DNA of 64,000 bases. Source: Planctomycetota bacterium (GTDB taxonomy: Bacteria; Planctomycetota; Phycisphaerae; UBA1845). A program made the translations under genes and the position numbers. The stretch is from NCBI GenBank assembly GCA_016200265.1, contig JACQFE010000060.1, forward strand, positions 1-64,000. Reading direction: 5' to 3'. The notes below the pieces were generated by a model that did not search any database, was not told the origin of the DNA, and saw only the letters and a program-made list of their open reading frames with translations. Shown piece by piece: positions 33,715-42,273 of this stretch. Position 1 is the stretch's first letter. The number at the start of each line of letters is the position of its first letter.

Positions 33715-34974
33715 ATGCATAAGAATTACACTACCAAAATTCCAATAGTGGTCTGTCTTACATTCGCGAGTGCATGCGAGCGCGTGCCTTCGGGAGACGA
33801 CAATGTGAAAGATAGCCTCAACGCTGCGCACGCCGCACAGCCCAACGAGGCCGAACGATCGTCCCGCGTCACGTTGGATCCGGATGCGGTGCGGCATTAC
33901 GGCATCAAGATCGAGACGGCCAGGCGACTGGTCCTGATTCCCACAATTGTCGCTCCGGCTCGAGTCGCATTCAACGCCGAACGAGTTTCGCATGTCGGGT
34001 CTCTCGTGGGTGGCCGAGTCCGTGAACTCCGAATTCGGCAAGGTGATTTCGTAAAAAAAGGGGACGCCTTGATCGTTCTCGACAGCCAGGAAGTGGGCGA
34101 AGCTCAAAACGATTTTCTACAGAAGAGCACGACGCTTAATGTCACGAATTCGGCGCTTGAATTAGCCAAGATTGCATACGAACGCGACAAAAATCTATAC
34201 GACCAATCGAATGTCATTTCGTTGTCGGAGGTACAAAGGCTGGAAGGGGTTTTCAAGACAGCTGAAGGAAACTGGCACATGGCGGAAGTGGCCGCCTCTA
34301 CTGCGGAAAACAAGCTTCATCTCATGGGTATGGATCAGCAAGTGATCAAAGTATTGGAACAATCACACGAAGTGAATCCCAAGTTTACGCTGGTCGCATC
34401 GATTGACGGGCAGGTGACGCAACTCAATGTCGCGAATGGCGGGCTTGTGCGTCCTGAGCGGGAGTCGATTGTCACTCTCGTCGACATGTCCGTCCTATGG
34501 GTGCTGGCAGATGTTCCCGAACCCAAACTTGTGAACATCTTGCCGGGGGCCGCAGCTCGTGTCAGGATCGGTTCGAGCACGATCGCAGTCGAGGGCACGG
34601 TTTCCTACATATCACCGGAGATCGACTCCGCCACTCGCAGTGCGCACGTTCGGATCGAAGTGAAGAATGTCGATGGCCGACTCCGTGCCGGTGCATTCGC
34701 GCAAGCCGAGATCGCAGCGCCGAGACCCGGCGAACAAGGGATGGCGGTGCTTGCCGTTCCGGATGACGCCATCCAAACGATTGACAACACGCCAGTCGTT
34801 TTTGTGCCGGTTGACGCGGAAGAACATTCTTTCACGAAAAGAGCCGTGGTCATTGGCTCGCCTGTCGGTGGAATGGTACCCGTGTCTTCGGGCCTGAAGG
34901 AAGGCGAAGCATACGTCGCGGCGGGATCATTTATCCTCAAAGCCGATCTCGCCAAATCAACTCTGGTTGATTAG
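33715..34974 (+). CDS. RND efflux periplasmic adaptor (CzcB/CusB-like)
   Basis: The protein has 419 residues. The N-terminus IPIVVCLTFASAC resembles a lipoprotein signal with Cys near residue 21. The membrane-fusion core is seen as HVGSLVGGRVRELRIRQGDFVKKGDALIVLDSQEVGEAQNDF (lipoyl half), a helical hairpin (NSALELAKIAYERDKNLYDQSNVISLSEVQRLEG), and the second lipoyl half (TLVASIDGQVTQLNVANGGLVRPERESIVTLVDMSVLWVLADVPE). A beta-barrel and membrane-proximal domain end the protein. It would join the inner-membrane pump encoded 24 bases downstream to an outer-membrane channel. No CzcC/TolC-like gene is next to it. The extended N-terminal His-rich domain of some CzcB proteins is missing. Confidence 0.9.
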   Translation: MHKNYTTKIPIVVCLTFASACERVPSGDDNVKDSLNAAHAAQPNEAERSSRVTLDPDAVRHYGIKIETARRLVLIPTIVAPARVAFNAERVSHVGSLVGGRVRELRIRQGDFVKKGDALIVLDSQEVGEAQNDFLQKSTTLNVTNSALELAKIAYERDKNLYDQSNVISLSEVQRLEGVFKTAEGNWHMAEVAASTAENKLHLMGMDQQVIKVLEQSHEVNPKFTLVASIDGQVTQLNVANGGLVRPERESIVTLVDMSVLWVLADVPEPKLVNILPGAAARVRIGSSTIAVEGTVSYISPEIDSATRSAHVRIEVKNVDGRLRAGAFAQAEIAAPRPGEQGMAVLAVPDDAIQTIDNTPVVFVPVDAEEHSFTKRAVVIGSPVGGMVPVSSGLKEGEAYVAAGSFILKADLAKSTLVD

Positions 34975-34998
34975 TTATTCGACAAAAAGGCTTTCACT

Positions 34999-37900
34999 AT
35001 GTTCGAGCGTCTCCTTCATTTTTCTTCGACCTCTCATCGCTGGCTGACTGTGGTGTTCGCATTGATGGTGGCCGCATTGGGCGCGTATGCGTTCACCCGG
35101 CTGCCCATCGACGCCGTGCCCGACATCACCAACAATCAGGTTATCGTCAACACTGTCGATCGTTCCCTTTCGCCAATCGAAATCGAAAAGCAGGTGACCT
35201 TCCCTATCGAAACGGCATTGGCCGGAGTTCCGGGCCTGCAATACACACGATCGTTGTCCCGCAACGGTTTTTCCCAGGTGACGGCGGTGTTCGACGACGG
35301 CGTTGACGTGTACTTCGCCCGCCAACAGGTCACCGAGCGGGTAAACCAGGCCAAGGAAAACCTTCGGCCCGGCATCGAACCGAAGCTGGGCGCCATCACC
35401 ACCGGGCTCGGCGAGATTTACATGTATGCTATTGAATATGAACATCCGGACGGAGAAGGCGCTCCCACCAACGATGGGCAGCCGGGCTGGCAACGCGATG
35501 GAGCCTACCTGACCCCCGAAGGTCAACGTCTTAGCACATCACTTGAAAAGGCGGCGTACCTTCGCACGGTGCAGGACTGGGTTATCGCGCCTCAATTGCG
35601 GACCGTGAAGGGCGTCGCGGGCGTGGATTCGCTTGGTGGATATGAAAAGCAGTACATGGTCCAGCCTGACATGATGAAGCTCGTGAGTTACGGCCTGACG
35701 TTTGATGATCTGATCAGCGCGCTTGAAAAAAACAACTCCAACATCGGCGCCGGTTACATTGAGCACAAGGGCGAAGCCTATACTGTGCGCATCACGGGGC
35801 GAATCGAAAACGCCCAGCAAATCGGCACGATCATGGTCGGCGGGCGCAATGGCACGCCGGTTTACATCGATGATGTCGCGACCGTCGGGGTGGGGAAGGA
35901 ACTGCGCACCGGAACCGGTAGCAAGGATGGACACGAAGCCGTCATCGGGACGACATTGATGCGAATTGGCGCCAACAGCCGGACGGTTTCCAAGGCAGTC
36001 GACGCCAAGCTCGTGGAAATCAATCGACTTATGCCGCCGGACGTACGCACAAAGACGGTCCTTAACCGAACGAATCTAGTGAACGCCACCATCCTAACTG
36101 TGGAAACGAATCTCGCGGAAGGCGCACTTCTTGTACTCCTCATTCTCTTTCTCATGCTGGGCAACTTTCGCGCCGCGCTCATCACCGCCTTGGCGATCCC
36201 GATGTCGATGCTGATGACTGCGATCGGCATGGTGCAGGCTGGAATCAGCGGAAACTTGATGAGTCTTGGAGCAATCGATTTCGGTCTCGTTGTCGATGGC
36301 GCGGTCATCATCGTGGAGAACTGTTTAAGGCAACTCGCTGAGAAACAGCATTTGCTAGGTCGAAAACTTGATCTGAAGGAGCGATTGGATGTCGTCTTCC
36401 AGGCCAGCCGCCAGATGATCAAGCCCTCGGCGTACGGGCTGGCGATCATCATTACGGTTTACCTCGCGCTTCTAACACTCACGGGCACGGAGGGCAAGAT
36501 GTTCCGTCCCATGGGTATCACCGTTGTCTTCGCCCTCACATCCGCATTCATCTTGTCATTGACGCTTGTCCCTGCGCTTGTGGCGTTGACCATCACGGGC
36601 AAAGTGCGGGAGAAAGAGAACTTGCCATTGCGTTGGGCCAAAGCCGCCTACGCGCCGCTCTTGGGATGGGCCATCCGCGCACGTTGGGTAGTCATTGGCA
36701 CGACGGCCGCGGCTTTCGTGGCGTCTCTGTTCTTGTTCATGCGCCTTGGCCAGGAATTCACTCCGACGCTCGACGAGAAGGATTTAGACGTGGAAGTGGT
36801 GCGAATTCCCAGCACGGCGCTCAGTCAAACAGTGCTGATGCAGCTCGACGTGGAAAAGGCAATTGGGCGGCTCCCGGAGATCGCCACAGTTTTTTCGAAG
36901 ATCGGGACCGGCGACATGGCCAATGACCCGATGCCCATGAACGCCGGCGACACATATGTCATGCTAAAGCCCCGCGAAGAATGGCCAGACCCACGACTCC
37001 CCAAAAGCGCACTGATCGAAAAAATCGATCAGATTATGTCCAAACTGCCGGGCAACCAATACACTTTCAGCCAGCCGATTCAAATGCGCTTCAATGAATT
37101 GATTGCAGGGATCAAGGCCGATGTAGCGGCGAAAGTGTTTGGAGAGGAATTCGAGCGGATGACGCCGGTCGCGGACTCGGTCGCGCGAATCCTTCAGGGA
37201 ATCGGCGGCGCCGCGGATGTAAAAGTCGAGCAAACCGAAGGCGCTCCGGTGATGAACATCAGAATCGATCGTCTGGCCGTCGCCAGATACGGATTGAATA
37301 TCTCCGACGTACAGGACGTGGTCGCCGCGGCGGTGGGAGGGCGCGTGTCCGGACAGGTCTTCGAGGGCGACCGCCGCTTCGACCTTGTGGTTCGGTTACC
37401 AGACGAAGTTCGCCACGACCGGACCGCTCTGGAAAACCTGCCGATCCCACTGCCAAAACGTGAACGAGAATTTCGAGACACGCGGCTCGCTTCGGCCGCT
37501 CCATATTCGGGAAACGAGGATGCTGATATCTCCGGCGAAAATCTCACCGCGTTTGTCCCGCTCTCGACGGTCGCCACAATTGAAGTGGCCGAAGGGCCCA
37601 ACCAGGTGAGTCGCGAGAACGGAATGCGTCGCGTAGTCGTGCAGGCCAACGTTCGCGGTCGCGACGTGGGGTCGTTCGTCGCCGAGGCCCAGACCAAAAT
37701 CAACGCGCAAGTCAAAATCCCGCCGGGCTATTACATCCAGTGGGGCGGGCAATTTGAGAACCTCTTGGCCGCTCGGGAGCGGCTCATGATTGTAGTCCCC
37801 GCCTGTTTCTTTCTAATATTCCTTCTGTTGTTTTCAACCTTCAATTCAGTTCGGTATGCGCTGTTGGTCTTTACGGGTGTTCCGCTGGCTTTGACCGGAG

Positions 37901-38295
37901 GAATTGTCTCGCTTTGGCTGCGCGACATGCCTTTCTCGATCTCTGCAGCGGTCGGCTTCATCGCGCTATCTGGCGTAGCCGTGCTGAACGGCCTGGTCCT
38001 TGTGACCTTCATTCGTCAATTACGGCATGAGGGAATACCAATGCAGGCGGCGGTGTCGGAAGGATGCTTGAAACGCCTCCGCCCTGTGCTGATGACGGCC
38101 ATGGTGGCGGCGCTGGGTTTCGTACCAATGGCTCTTTCCACGAGCATGGGGGCTGAGGTGCAGCGACCGCTTGCGACCGTAGTGATCGGCGGAATTGTCA
38201 GCAGCACACTGCTCACGCTCGTGGTTCTTCCTGCCGTTTATTCATGGTTTGCACCAAAACACGAGGGCGTCGAAATTGTCGAGGCCAAGTCGTGA
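34999..38295 (+). CDS. Heavy-metal RND efflux pump (CzcA/CusA family)
   Basis: The protein has 1098 residues, twelve membrane segments in the usual 1+5 / 1+5 order, and two large periplasmic domains. The N-terminus is FSSTSHRWLTVVFALMVAALGAYAFTRLPIDAVPDITNNQVIV, the HME signature. The fourth helix has GAIDFGLVVDGAVIIVENCLRQL, with the Asp used in proton transfer in this family. Residues SQPIQMRFNELIAGIKADVAAKVFG match the CzcA/CusA porter domain. C-terminal helices include FIALSGVAVLNGLVLV. There is an insertion around residues 150-180 (EYEHPDGEGAPTNDGQPGWQRDGAYLTPEG) that I do not remember from the enteric CusA. The metal (Cu/Ag against Co/Zn/Cd/Ni) cannot be settled by eye. Confidence 0.93.
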   Translation: MFERLLHFSSTSHRWLTVVFALMVAALGAYAFTRLPIDAVPDITNNQVIVNTVDRSLSPIEIEKQVTFPIETALAGVPGLQYTRSLSRNGFSQVTAVFDDGVDVYFARQQVTERVNQAKENLRPGIEPKLGAITTGLGEIYMYAIEYEHPDGEGAPTNDGQPGWQRDGAYLTPEGQRLSTSLEKAAYLRTVQDWVIAPQLRTVKGVAGVDSLGGYEKQYMVQPDMMKLVSYGLTFDDLISALEKNNSNIGAGYIEHKGEAYTVRITGRIENAQQIGTIMVGGRNGTPVYIDDVATVGVGKELRTGTGSKDGHEAVIGTTLMRIGANSRTVSKAVDAKLVEINRLMPPDVRTKTVLNRTNLVNATILTVETNLAEGALLVLLILFLMLGNFRAALITALAIPMSMLMTAIGMVQAGISGNLMSLGAIDFGLVVDGAVIIVENCLRQLAEKQHLLGRKLDLKERLDVVFQASRQMIKPSAYGLAIIITVYLALLTLTGTEGKMFRPMGITVVFALTSAFILSLTLVPALVALTITGKVREKENLPLRWAKAAYAPLLGWAIRARWVVIGTTAAAFVASLFLFMRLGQEFTPTLDEKDLDVEVVRIPSTALSQTVLMQLDVEKAIGRLPEIATVFSKIGTGDMANDPMPMNAGDTYVMLKPREEWPDPRLPKSALIEKIDQIMSKLPGNQYTFSQPIQMRFNELIAGIKADVAAKVFGEEFERMTPVADSVARILQGIGGAADVKVEQTEGAPVMNIRIDRLAVARYGLNISDVQDVVAAAVGGRVSGQVFEGDRRFDLVVRLPDEVRHDRTALENLPIPLPKREREFRDTRLASAAPYSGNEDADISGENLTAFVPLSTVATIEVAEGPNQVSRENGMRRVVVQANVRGRDVGSFVAEAQTKINAQVKIPPGYYIQWGGQFENLLAARERLMIVVPACFFLIFLLLFSTFNSVRYALLVFTGVPLALTGGIVSLWLRDMPFSISAAVGFIALSGVAVLNGLVLVTFIRQLRHEGIPMQAAVSEGCLKRLRPVLMTAMVAALGFVPMALSTSMGAEVQRPLATVVIGGIVSSTLLTLVVLPAVYSWFAPKHEGVEIVEAKS

Positions 38296-38298
38296 CCC

Positions 38299-38365
38299 GC
38301 GCAACCAAACTCCAGTTGCCGAACGACCGATAAGCACTCCGCAGCCTAGGATCGCCTTGAATCGC
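38299..38365. repeat. 67-bp diverged direct repeat, copy 1
   Basis: By hand alignment without gaps this copy matches 41301-41367 at 53 of 67 positions. It starts GCGCAACCAAACTCCAGT and contains GAACGACCGATAAGCA and TTGAATCGC. Copy 1 begins four bases after the pump stop codon. Together the copies bracket the minus-strand block of four genes. Similarity stops abruptly on both sides. Confidence 0.8.
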
Positions 38366-38404
38366 ATAATTTGCACTTAGCTTATCTTGTTCCTTCACAT
38401 CACC

Positions 38405-39178
38405 TCAACCACCCGTAAAGTGGATTTGCAGTTCCGCAAAATCGAACAAGTCAATGCTCATGCTGTCGTCGAAATCGAAGGCGTTGAAGCAATCAACTTC
38501 GCACGTGGTTATTGAGGAATCATTCGGGGCCGAACGCGCTCCCGGGCCTTCCATGCACGATCGAAACGCCTTGTAGTCCTTCTTATTGACGTCGCTATCT
38601 TCGTCAAAGTCGCCTGATGCCGGCGAATTGGTCGGTGGAAATTCGCCGCCGCGAACCGGCACCGTCGCGAATAAGAACGTAAACGGCGGCGAAGGCCCCA
38701 ATCCGATTCCCGTGTCCACGAACCTGAACGTTCCCTTGAACACGCAAAGGTCGGGGTTGAATCCAGGATCGGTCTTATCGACGAACCACGTCAAGTGAAC
38801 GTGCAGCGTAGCCCCGCCCAACAACATCCTTTGGCCGGGCGAATCCAGCACGATGCCGCTTGGAACGTCGGCGACGAGCAACGCCGGATCCAGCGAGATC
38901 ACTTCCAGCCAGACTTGCACGCCCTGCGGCATCGGCAGCACATCGCCAGCGGGAAATTGTTCGTAATTAAAACCGGGATTATTGTTCGACCAACCGTGAA
39001 GGAACGTGTCCACAGGGAACAGCGGGTTGTACAGAGAGGCGGGTTGGAATCCTGCAGGGCTCCACGCCAGATTCGTCCCGGTTACGCCCGGCCAAACGTC
39101 AGTGTTGTGTTGAGCAAGTGCCACCGAAGCCGACGTTCCTAGAGACACTGCCGCCAACGCGAGTGAAAGGTGTCTCAT
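38405..39178 (-). CDS. Secreted protein with C-terminal dockerin type I-like domain
   Basis: The protein has 257 residues; its start ATG overlaps the stop of the PEP-CTERM gene as ATGA. The signal peptide is MRHLSLALAAVSLGTSASVALA|QH. The mature part has the segment FPVDTFLHGWSNNNPGFNYE, closely similar to PVNSFLHGWANDEPGN in the upstream gene product, and both continue with VWLEVISLDP / NLRLVSIDP and FVDTDPGFNPD / IDSTNPNFDPN. The two are therefore paralogues with different ends. The end here has two EF-hand loops, DFDEDSDVNKKDYKAFRSC and DFDDSMSIDLFDFAEL, a dockerin-like pair. The function of the shared domain is unknown. Confidence 0.8.
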   Translation of the reverse strand: MRHLSLALAAVSLGTSASVALAQHNTDVWPGVTGTNLAWSPAGFQPASLYNPLFPVDTFLHGWSNNNPGFNYEQFPAGDVLPMPQGVQVWLEVISLDPALLVADVPSGIVLDSPGQRMLLGGATLHVHLTWFVDKTDPGFNPDLCVFKGTFRFVDTGIGLGPSPPFTFLFATVPVRGGEFPPTNSPASGDFDEDSDVNKKDYKAFRSCMEGPGARSAPNDSSITTCEVDCFNAFDFDDSMSIDLFDFAELQIHFTGG

Positions 39179-39873
39179 ATTGATGACCCCTTGTGACTAT
39201 TCCGGAGACCGCGTCCGATTGTCGCCACGGCACCAAAGCTCAGCATGGCCAGCGTCATCGGCTCCGGCACCGGCGTAAAATGCAGCGTAAACGGCGCTGA
39301 TTCCGCATAGCCGGTTGTACCCGTATCCACAACGCGGAACGTCACCGCGTAATCGGTCTTGTTTGGATCAAAGTTGGGGTTGGTGGAATCAATGTGGAAT
39401 GTTCCATGTGTATCAAAGTCGGACCCGCCCAAGATGAACGAGCTTCCCGGCGTCGTTAGTGCGGTGGTAAAGCCCGGGCTCCAAACCTTGAAACCCGGAT
39501 CGATCGACACGAGCCGAAGGTTGATAATCGCCCCCGGGGCGAGCGTGAAGAAGTCGTTTGCGGGATTATCCTCGGCCGGAGTCTTGTTCCCGGGTTCATC
39601 GTTTGCCCAGCCGTGAAGGAAACTGTTGACCGGAGGCAGCTCGTTGAGACCGGGTGAACCGATGATCGTTTCGAGCTGGCCGGCGGCGTTATGTCCGATG
39701 ACGGTGTCCTCTTCGTGTCCGGTGCCGGCGACCACACCGCCAAACGCGGACGCTGAAAGTGTCGCGGCAAGCAAGCCAAAGGCCCACACTACCGATCGTT
39801 GCCAGACAGCAGTCTGCTTATTTTCTTCCCGATAAATCATCCACATGTCTGAGTCTTGAAGTTGCTTTTGCAT
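39175..39873 (-). CDS. PEP-CTERM sorted secreted protein
   Basis: The protein has 232 residues from ATG 39873, which has GGAGGAG five bases upstream; the 111 extra residues in the track come from frame extension over the neighbouring gene. A longer signal segment (TAVWQRSVVWAFGLLAATLSASAFGG) begins the protein. The C-terminus is VPEPMTLAMLSFGAVATIGRGLRNSHKGSSI, the PEP-CTERM signature with hydrophobic stretch and basic tail, recognised by an exosortase that is not in this window. The middle domain is paralogous to the dockerin protein encoded downstream. Such proteins are linked to extracellular matrix or exopolysaccharide. Confidence 0.88.
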   Translation of the reverse strand: MQKQLQDSDMWMIYREENKQTAVWQRSVVWAFGLLAATLSASAFGGVVAGTGHEEDTVIGHNAAGQLETIIGSPGLNELPPVNSFLHGWANDEPGNKTPAEDNPANDFFTLAPGAIINLRLVSIDPGFKVWSPGFTTALTTPGSSFILGGSDFDTHGTFHIDSTNPNFDPNKTDYAVTFRVVDTGTTGYAESAPFTLHFTPVPEPMTLAMLSFGAVATIGRGLRNSHKGSSI

Positions 39874-39910
39874 GGTTTCTCCTCCCCAAAAAGCCTGCGC
39901 CGCGTCGGTT

Positions 39911-40687
39911 TCATCGCGCGATCGTCGGGTCGTAGTAGTTTCGTTTCCAAACAATTCCGCCGTGAAGACTGCTATGTTGGTTGTCGATTGCGTACGTTCC
40001 CTCGAAGACATCCGCGGATACGTGGCCGTCGAAAAAGCCGTAATTGGCCTTCTTGAGATGGCGTTCGATGGCCATTTCATGCGACGCAAGCGTGCGCGGA
40101 TTCGACCACCAGGTTTCGGGATGCACGTGATCAGACACGGCGAACGGCCCGACTCCCACAAGTTCGACGAGGAAAATCGTGGTTCCCGCACGCGGAACCA
40201 AACCAAGCTTGTTGTAGGGCCCGCGCCCGCCGATTGTGTCCACCGTAAAGAAATTCGTGCCGTAGCTCGTCCTTCGATACACAGGCTGTGTGGACGGCGT
40301 GCCGCCGCTGTTCGGATCCCCGAAGTTCCCCGAGTTACCCTGCGTGAGCGTGCTTTGGGGCACAGGGTGTATCCAGAAATCGCTTTGATCCGTCGGACAG
40401 CGGGCGATCAACGTGTTTTCCCCGTAATCTTCCTTCAGCAAGTTGATCCATGCCGCTTGCTCGTTGCTGGTGCCGCCGTGAGCGAGCCCCGCGCTAACAA
40501 TTTCATCGCCGTGATCTCCGGCATAGAGATAGACCGCTTGCAGCAAGCCGCGCATGTTCGCGGCGCAGGCGGAAGTCTTGGCCGCCTGTCGGGCATGCGA
40601 CAATGATGGAAGCAGGATGCTGAGCAGCAGGGCGATGATGGCGATCACCACCAATAATTCGATCAAGGTGAATGCGCGTCGGCGCAT
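39911..40687 (-). CDS. Prepilin-like protein with DG-type C-terminal motif
   Basis: The protein has 258 residues from ATG 40687, preceded by AAGGAG at six bases; the track TTG start adds nine codons that include that binding site. It begins [64 protein letters not shown], a strong prepilin cleavage and methylation site. The head ends with [18 protein letters not shown], the FxDGH motif shared with the protein at 19.1 kb. It lies 37 bases before the PEP-CTERM gene in the same direction, so pseudopilin-like, PEP-CTERM and dockerin proteins likely form one transcript. Confidence 0.87.
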   Translation of the reverse strand: MRRRAFTLIELLVVIAIIALLLSILLPSLSHARQAAKTSACAANMRGLLQAVYLYAGDHGDEIVSAGLAHGGTSNEQAAWINLLKEDYGENTLIARCPTDQSDFWIHPVPQSTLTQGNSGNFGDPNSGGTPSTQPVYRRTSYGTNFFTVDTIGGRGPYNKLGLVPRAGTTIFLVELVGVGPFAVSDHVHPETWWSNPRTLASHEMAIERHLKKANYGFFDGHVSADVFEGTYAIDNQHSSLHGGIVWKRNYYDPTIAR

Positions 40688-40846
40688 AGAACGCTCCTTC
40701 CTTGGGACTGACAATCGGATTCCAATTGGCGATTGAAGGGTTCAGGACGTCCCGGCACAACGGACGGCGCTCTGTAAGCGCGTAATCGGCGCGCTAATGC
40801 GCAACTGTCACGCCAAAGCGCGGAGCTTCCCGAACTCGAATATGGA

Positions 40847-41203
40847 TTAAACGGTTGGTGGCGCTCGCGGAGAGCGAAGTGTCAAAGGGAATGTATGAGC
40901 GAGGCACCGCTCAATTGCTGTGCGGCCTGTTCGGATTGAATCGCCGGCGAATGAGACCAAAGGTTGTGTGACGGTCGCCGACGAGCCATGCGTCAATTGG
41001 TGGCACGTCGGACAATCATCTTGCGACGAAGACTTTGATGATAAGGGGTTCGACCCGCCAGAATGTTGGGTCGCTTCCGAAAGATTTAGAGCCTGAAAAG
41101 AGCGAGAATTGTGATCGACTTGGAAGTGAAGTTGAGTTGATAGACCGCTCGCGAGAAAAAGATAGGCGAGCGTCGTGACCGAATTGCGAATGCCGAACCG
41201 CAC
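40847..41203 (-). CDS. Small DUF2946-like protein with CxxC motif
   Basis: The protein has 118 residues. GTG 41203 is preceded by GGAGG at seven bases, better than the track TTG inside that site. It has an N-terminal hydrophobic segment (NSVTTLAYLFLASGLSTQLHF), a polar middle, then DDCPTCHQLTHGSS and an end with RSPRAPPTV. A signal segment, a CPxC(H) motif and an R-x-PP tail are the features I associate with DUF2946-type small proteins often found near metal or copper genes. It could be a regulator or chaperone linked to the RND pump on the other strand; that is inference. Alternative: an unrelated short membrane protein. Confidence 0.55.
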   Translation of the reverse strand: MRFGIRNSVTTLAYLFLASGLSTQLHFQVDHNSRSFQALNLSEATQHSGGSNPLSSKSSSQDDCPTCHQLTHGSSATVTQPLVSFAGDSIRTGRTAIERCLAHTFPLTLRSPRAPPTV

Positions 41204-41300
41204 CGGCTTTCCTCCCAATAGACCGCACCATCATACGAACAAACATCTTTGTGTCAATTGCATTTTCTTGCACCAAGAGCTGCTCTACAACAGGGTCAGA

Positions 41301-41367
41301 GCGCAACCAAACTCCAGTCATTGAACGACCGATAAGCAATCTGCAGGCCGACATTGGTTTGAATCGC
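41301..41367. repeat. 67-bp diverged direct repeat, copy 2
   Basis: This is the second copy of the element described at 38299-38365, in the same orientation. It lies in the space between the DUF2946-like gene and the wzm-like gene. In this copy CAGTCATTGAACG replaces CAGTTGCCGAACG. Confidence 0.8.
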
Positions 41368-41388
41368 TTGGCATAGGCTGCGCGCAGA

Positions 41389-42273
41389 GTGAACGCGGTG
41401 CGCGACGCAAGTTTCGATCGGATTCGCCAACGGCCTTATGGAGTTCGGATGTTCGCTGGAGCGGAAATCGAATCAACGCAATGGAGCTGGTCGCGATGCC
41501 GCGATCTGTTCATCAATCTGACATGGCGCGACATCCGCGTCCGCTACAGTCAATCGATCCTCGGCGCTGCATGGGCAGTCGTCCTGCCATTGTCGACTGC
41601 ACTGATCTTCACGTTCGTTTTCGGCGCGACACTGAAGCCCGTGCAAGGACTAACAAATGTTCCGTATCCGCTTTTTGCCCTCTCCGGACTTGTGCCTTGG
41701 ATATTTTTCAGCAGCAGCCTCAATGCGTGCGTCAATTGCCTCGTTGCGAATCGAAACCTCATTACAAAAGTATATTTTCCGAGGGAAGTGTTTCCGGCCT
41801 CCTGTGTAGCCGCAGCACTCGTGGATTTCGCACTAGGCATTGTCGCGCTTTATGCCTTAATGATCTGGTTTCAGTGGCGTGGCGGATGGAACATTCGGTG
41901 GGGTTGGTGGATTGGCGTCGCGCCGGCAATTATAGGCGCGCAAGCTCTTTTCGCACTTGGCATCGGCATGTGGCTCGCTATGGCCAACTTGTTCTATCGC
42001 GACGTTCGCCAGTTGGTTGGAGTCGGAATCCAGTTATGGATGTTCGTGTCTGGGGTTGTCGTCGCGGCGCCACGTGGAAGCAAGCTTGGTGAGGTTCTGT
42101 ACTTTGCAAATCCAATGACAACATTTGTGGCCTCATTCCGCGCCTGCATTCTCTACGGAATTTCACCTTCACCGGGCGAATTAGCACCGGCAATCGGAAT
42201 TGCATTCCTCGCCTTGATGGTCGGATGGTGGTGGTTTCGCAAGGCGTCCTTTCGATTCGCGGAGTGCATTTGA
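41389..42273 (+). CDS. wzm: ABC-2 type polysaccharide export permease (Wzm-like)
   Basis: The protein has up to 294 residues; the start at GTG 41389 is uncertain and ATG 41449 is an alternative. The N-terminus LFINLTWRDIRVRYSQSILGAAWAVVLPLSTALIFTFVFGATL is the hallmark of polysaccharide/polyol-phosphate exporters. About six membrane helices follow, with PYPLFALSGLVPWIFFSSSLNACVNCLVANRNLITKVYFPREVFP and the end NPMTTFVASFRACILYG. It forms the channel that moves an undecaprenyl-linked glycan, such as O-antigen, across the inner membrane. It overlaps the ATPase gene (TGATG) and heads a cluster of glycosyltransferases. Confidence 0.9.
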   Translation: MNAVRDASFDRIRQRPYGVRMFAGAEIESTQWSWSRCRDLFINLTWRDIRVRYSQSILGAAWAVVLPLSTALIFTFVFGATLKPVQGLTNVPYPLFALSGLVPWIFFSSSLNACVNCLVANRNLITKVYFPREVFPASCVAAALVDFALGIVALYALMIWFQWRGGWNIRWGWWIGVAPAIIGAQALFALGIGMWLAMANLFYRDVRQLVGVGIQLWMFVSGVVVAAPRGSKLGEVLYFANPMTTFVASFRACILYGISPSPGELAPAIGIAFLALMVGWWWFRKASFRFAECI

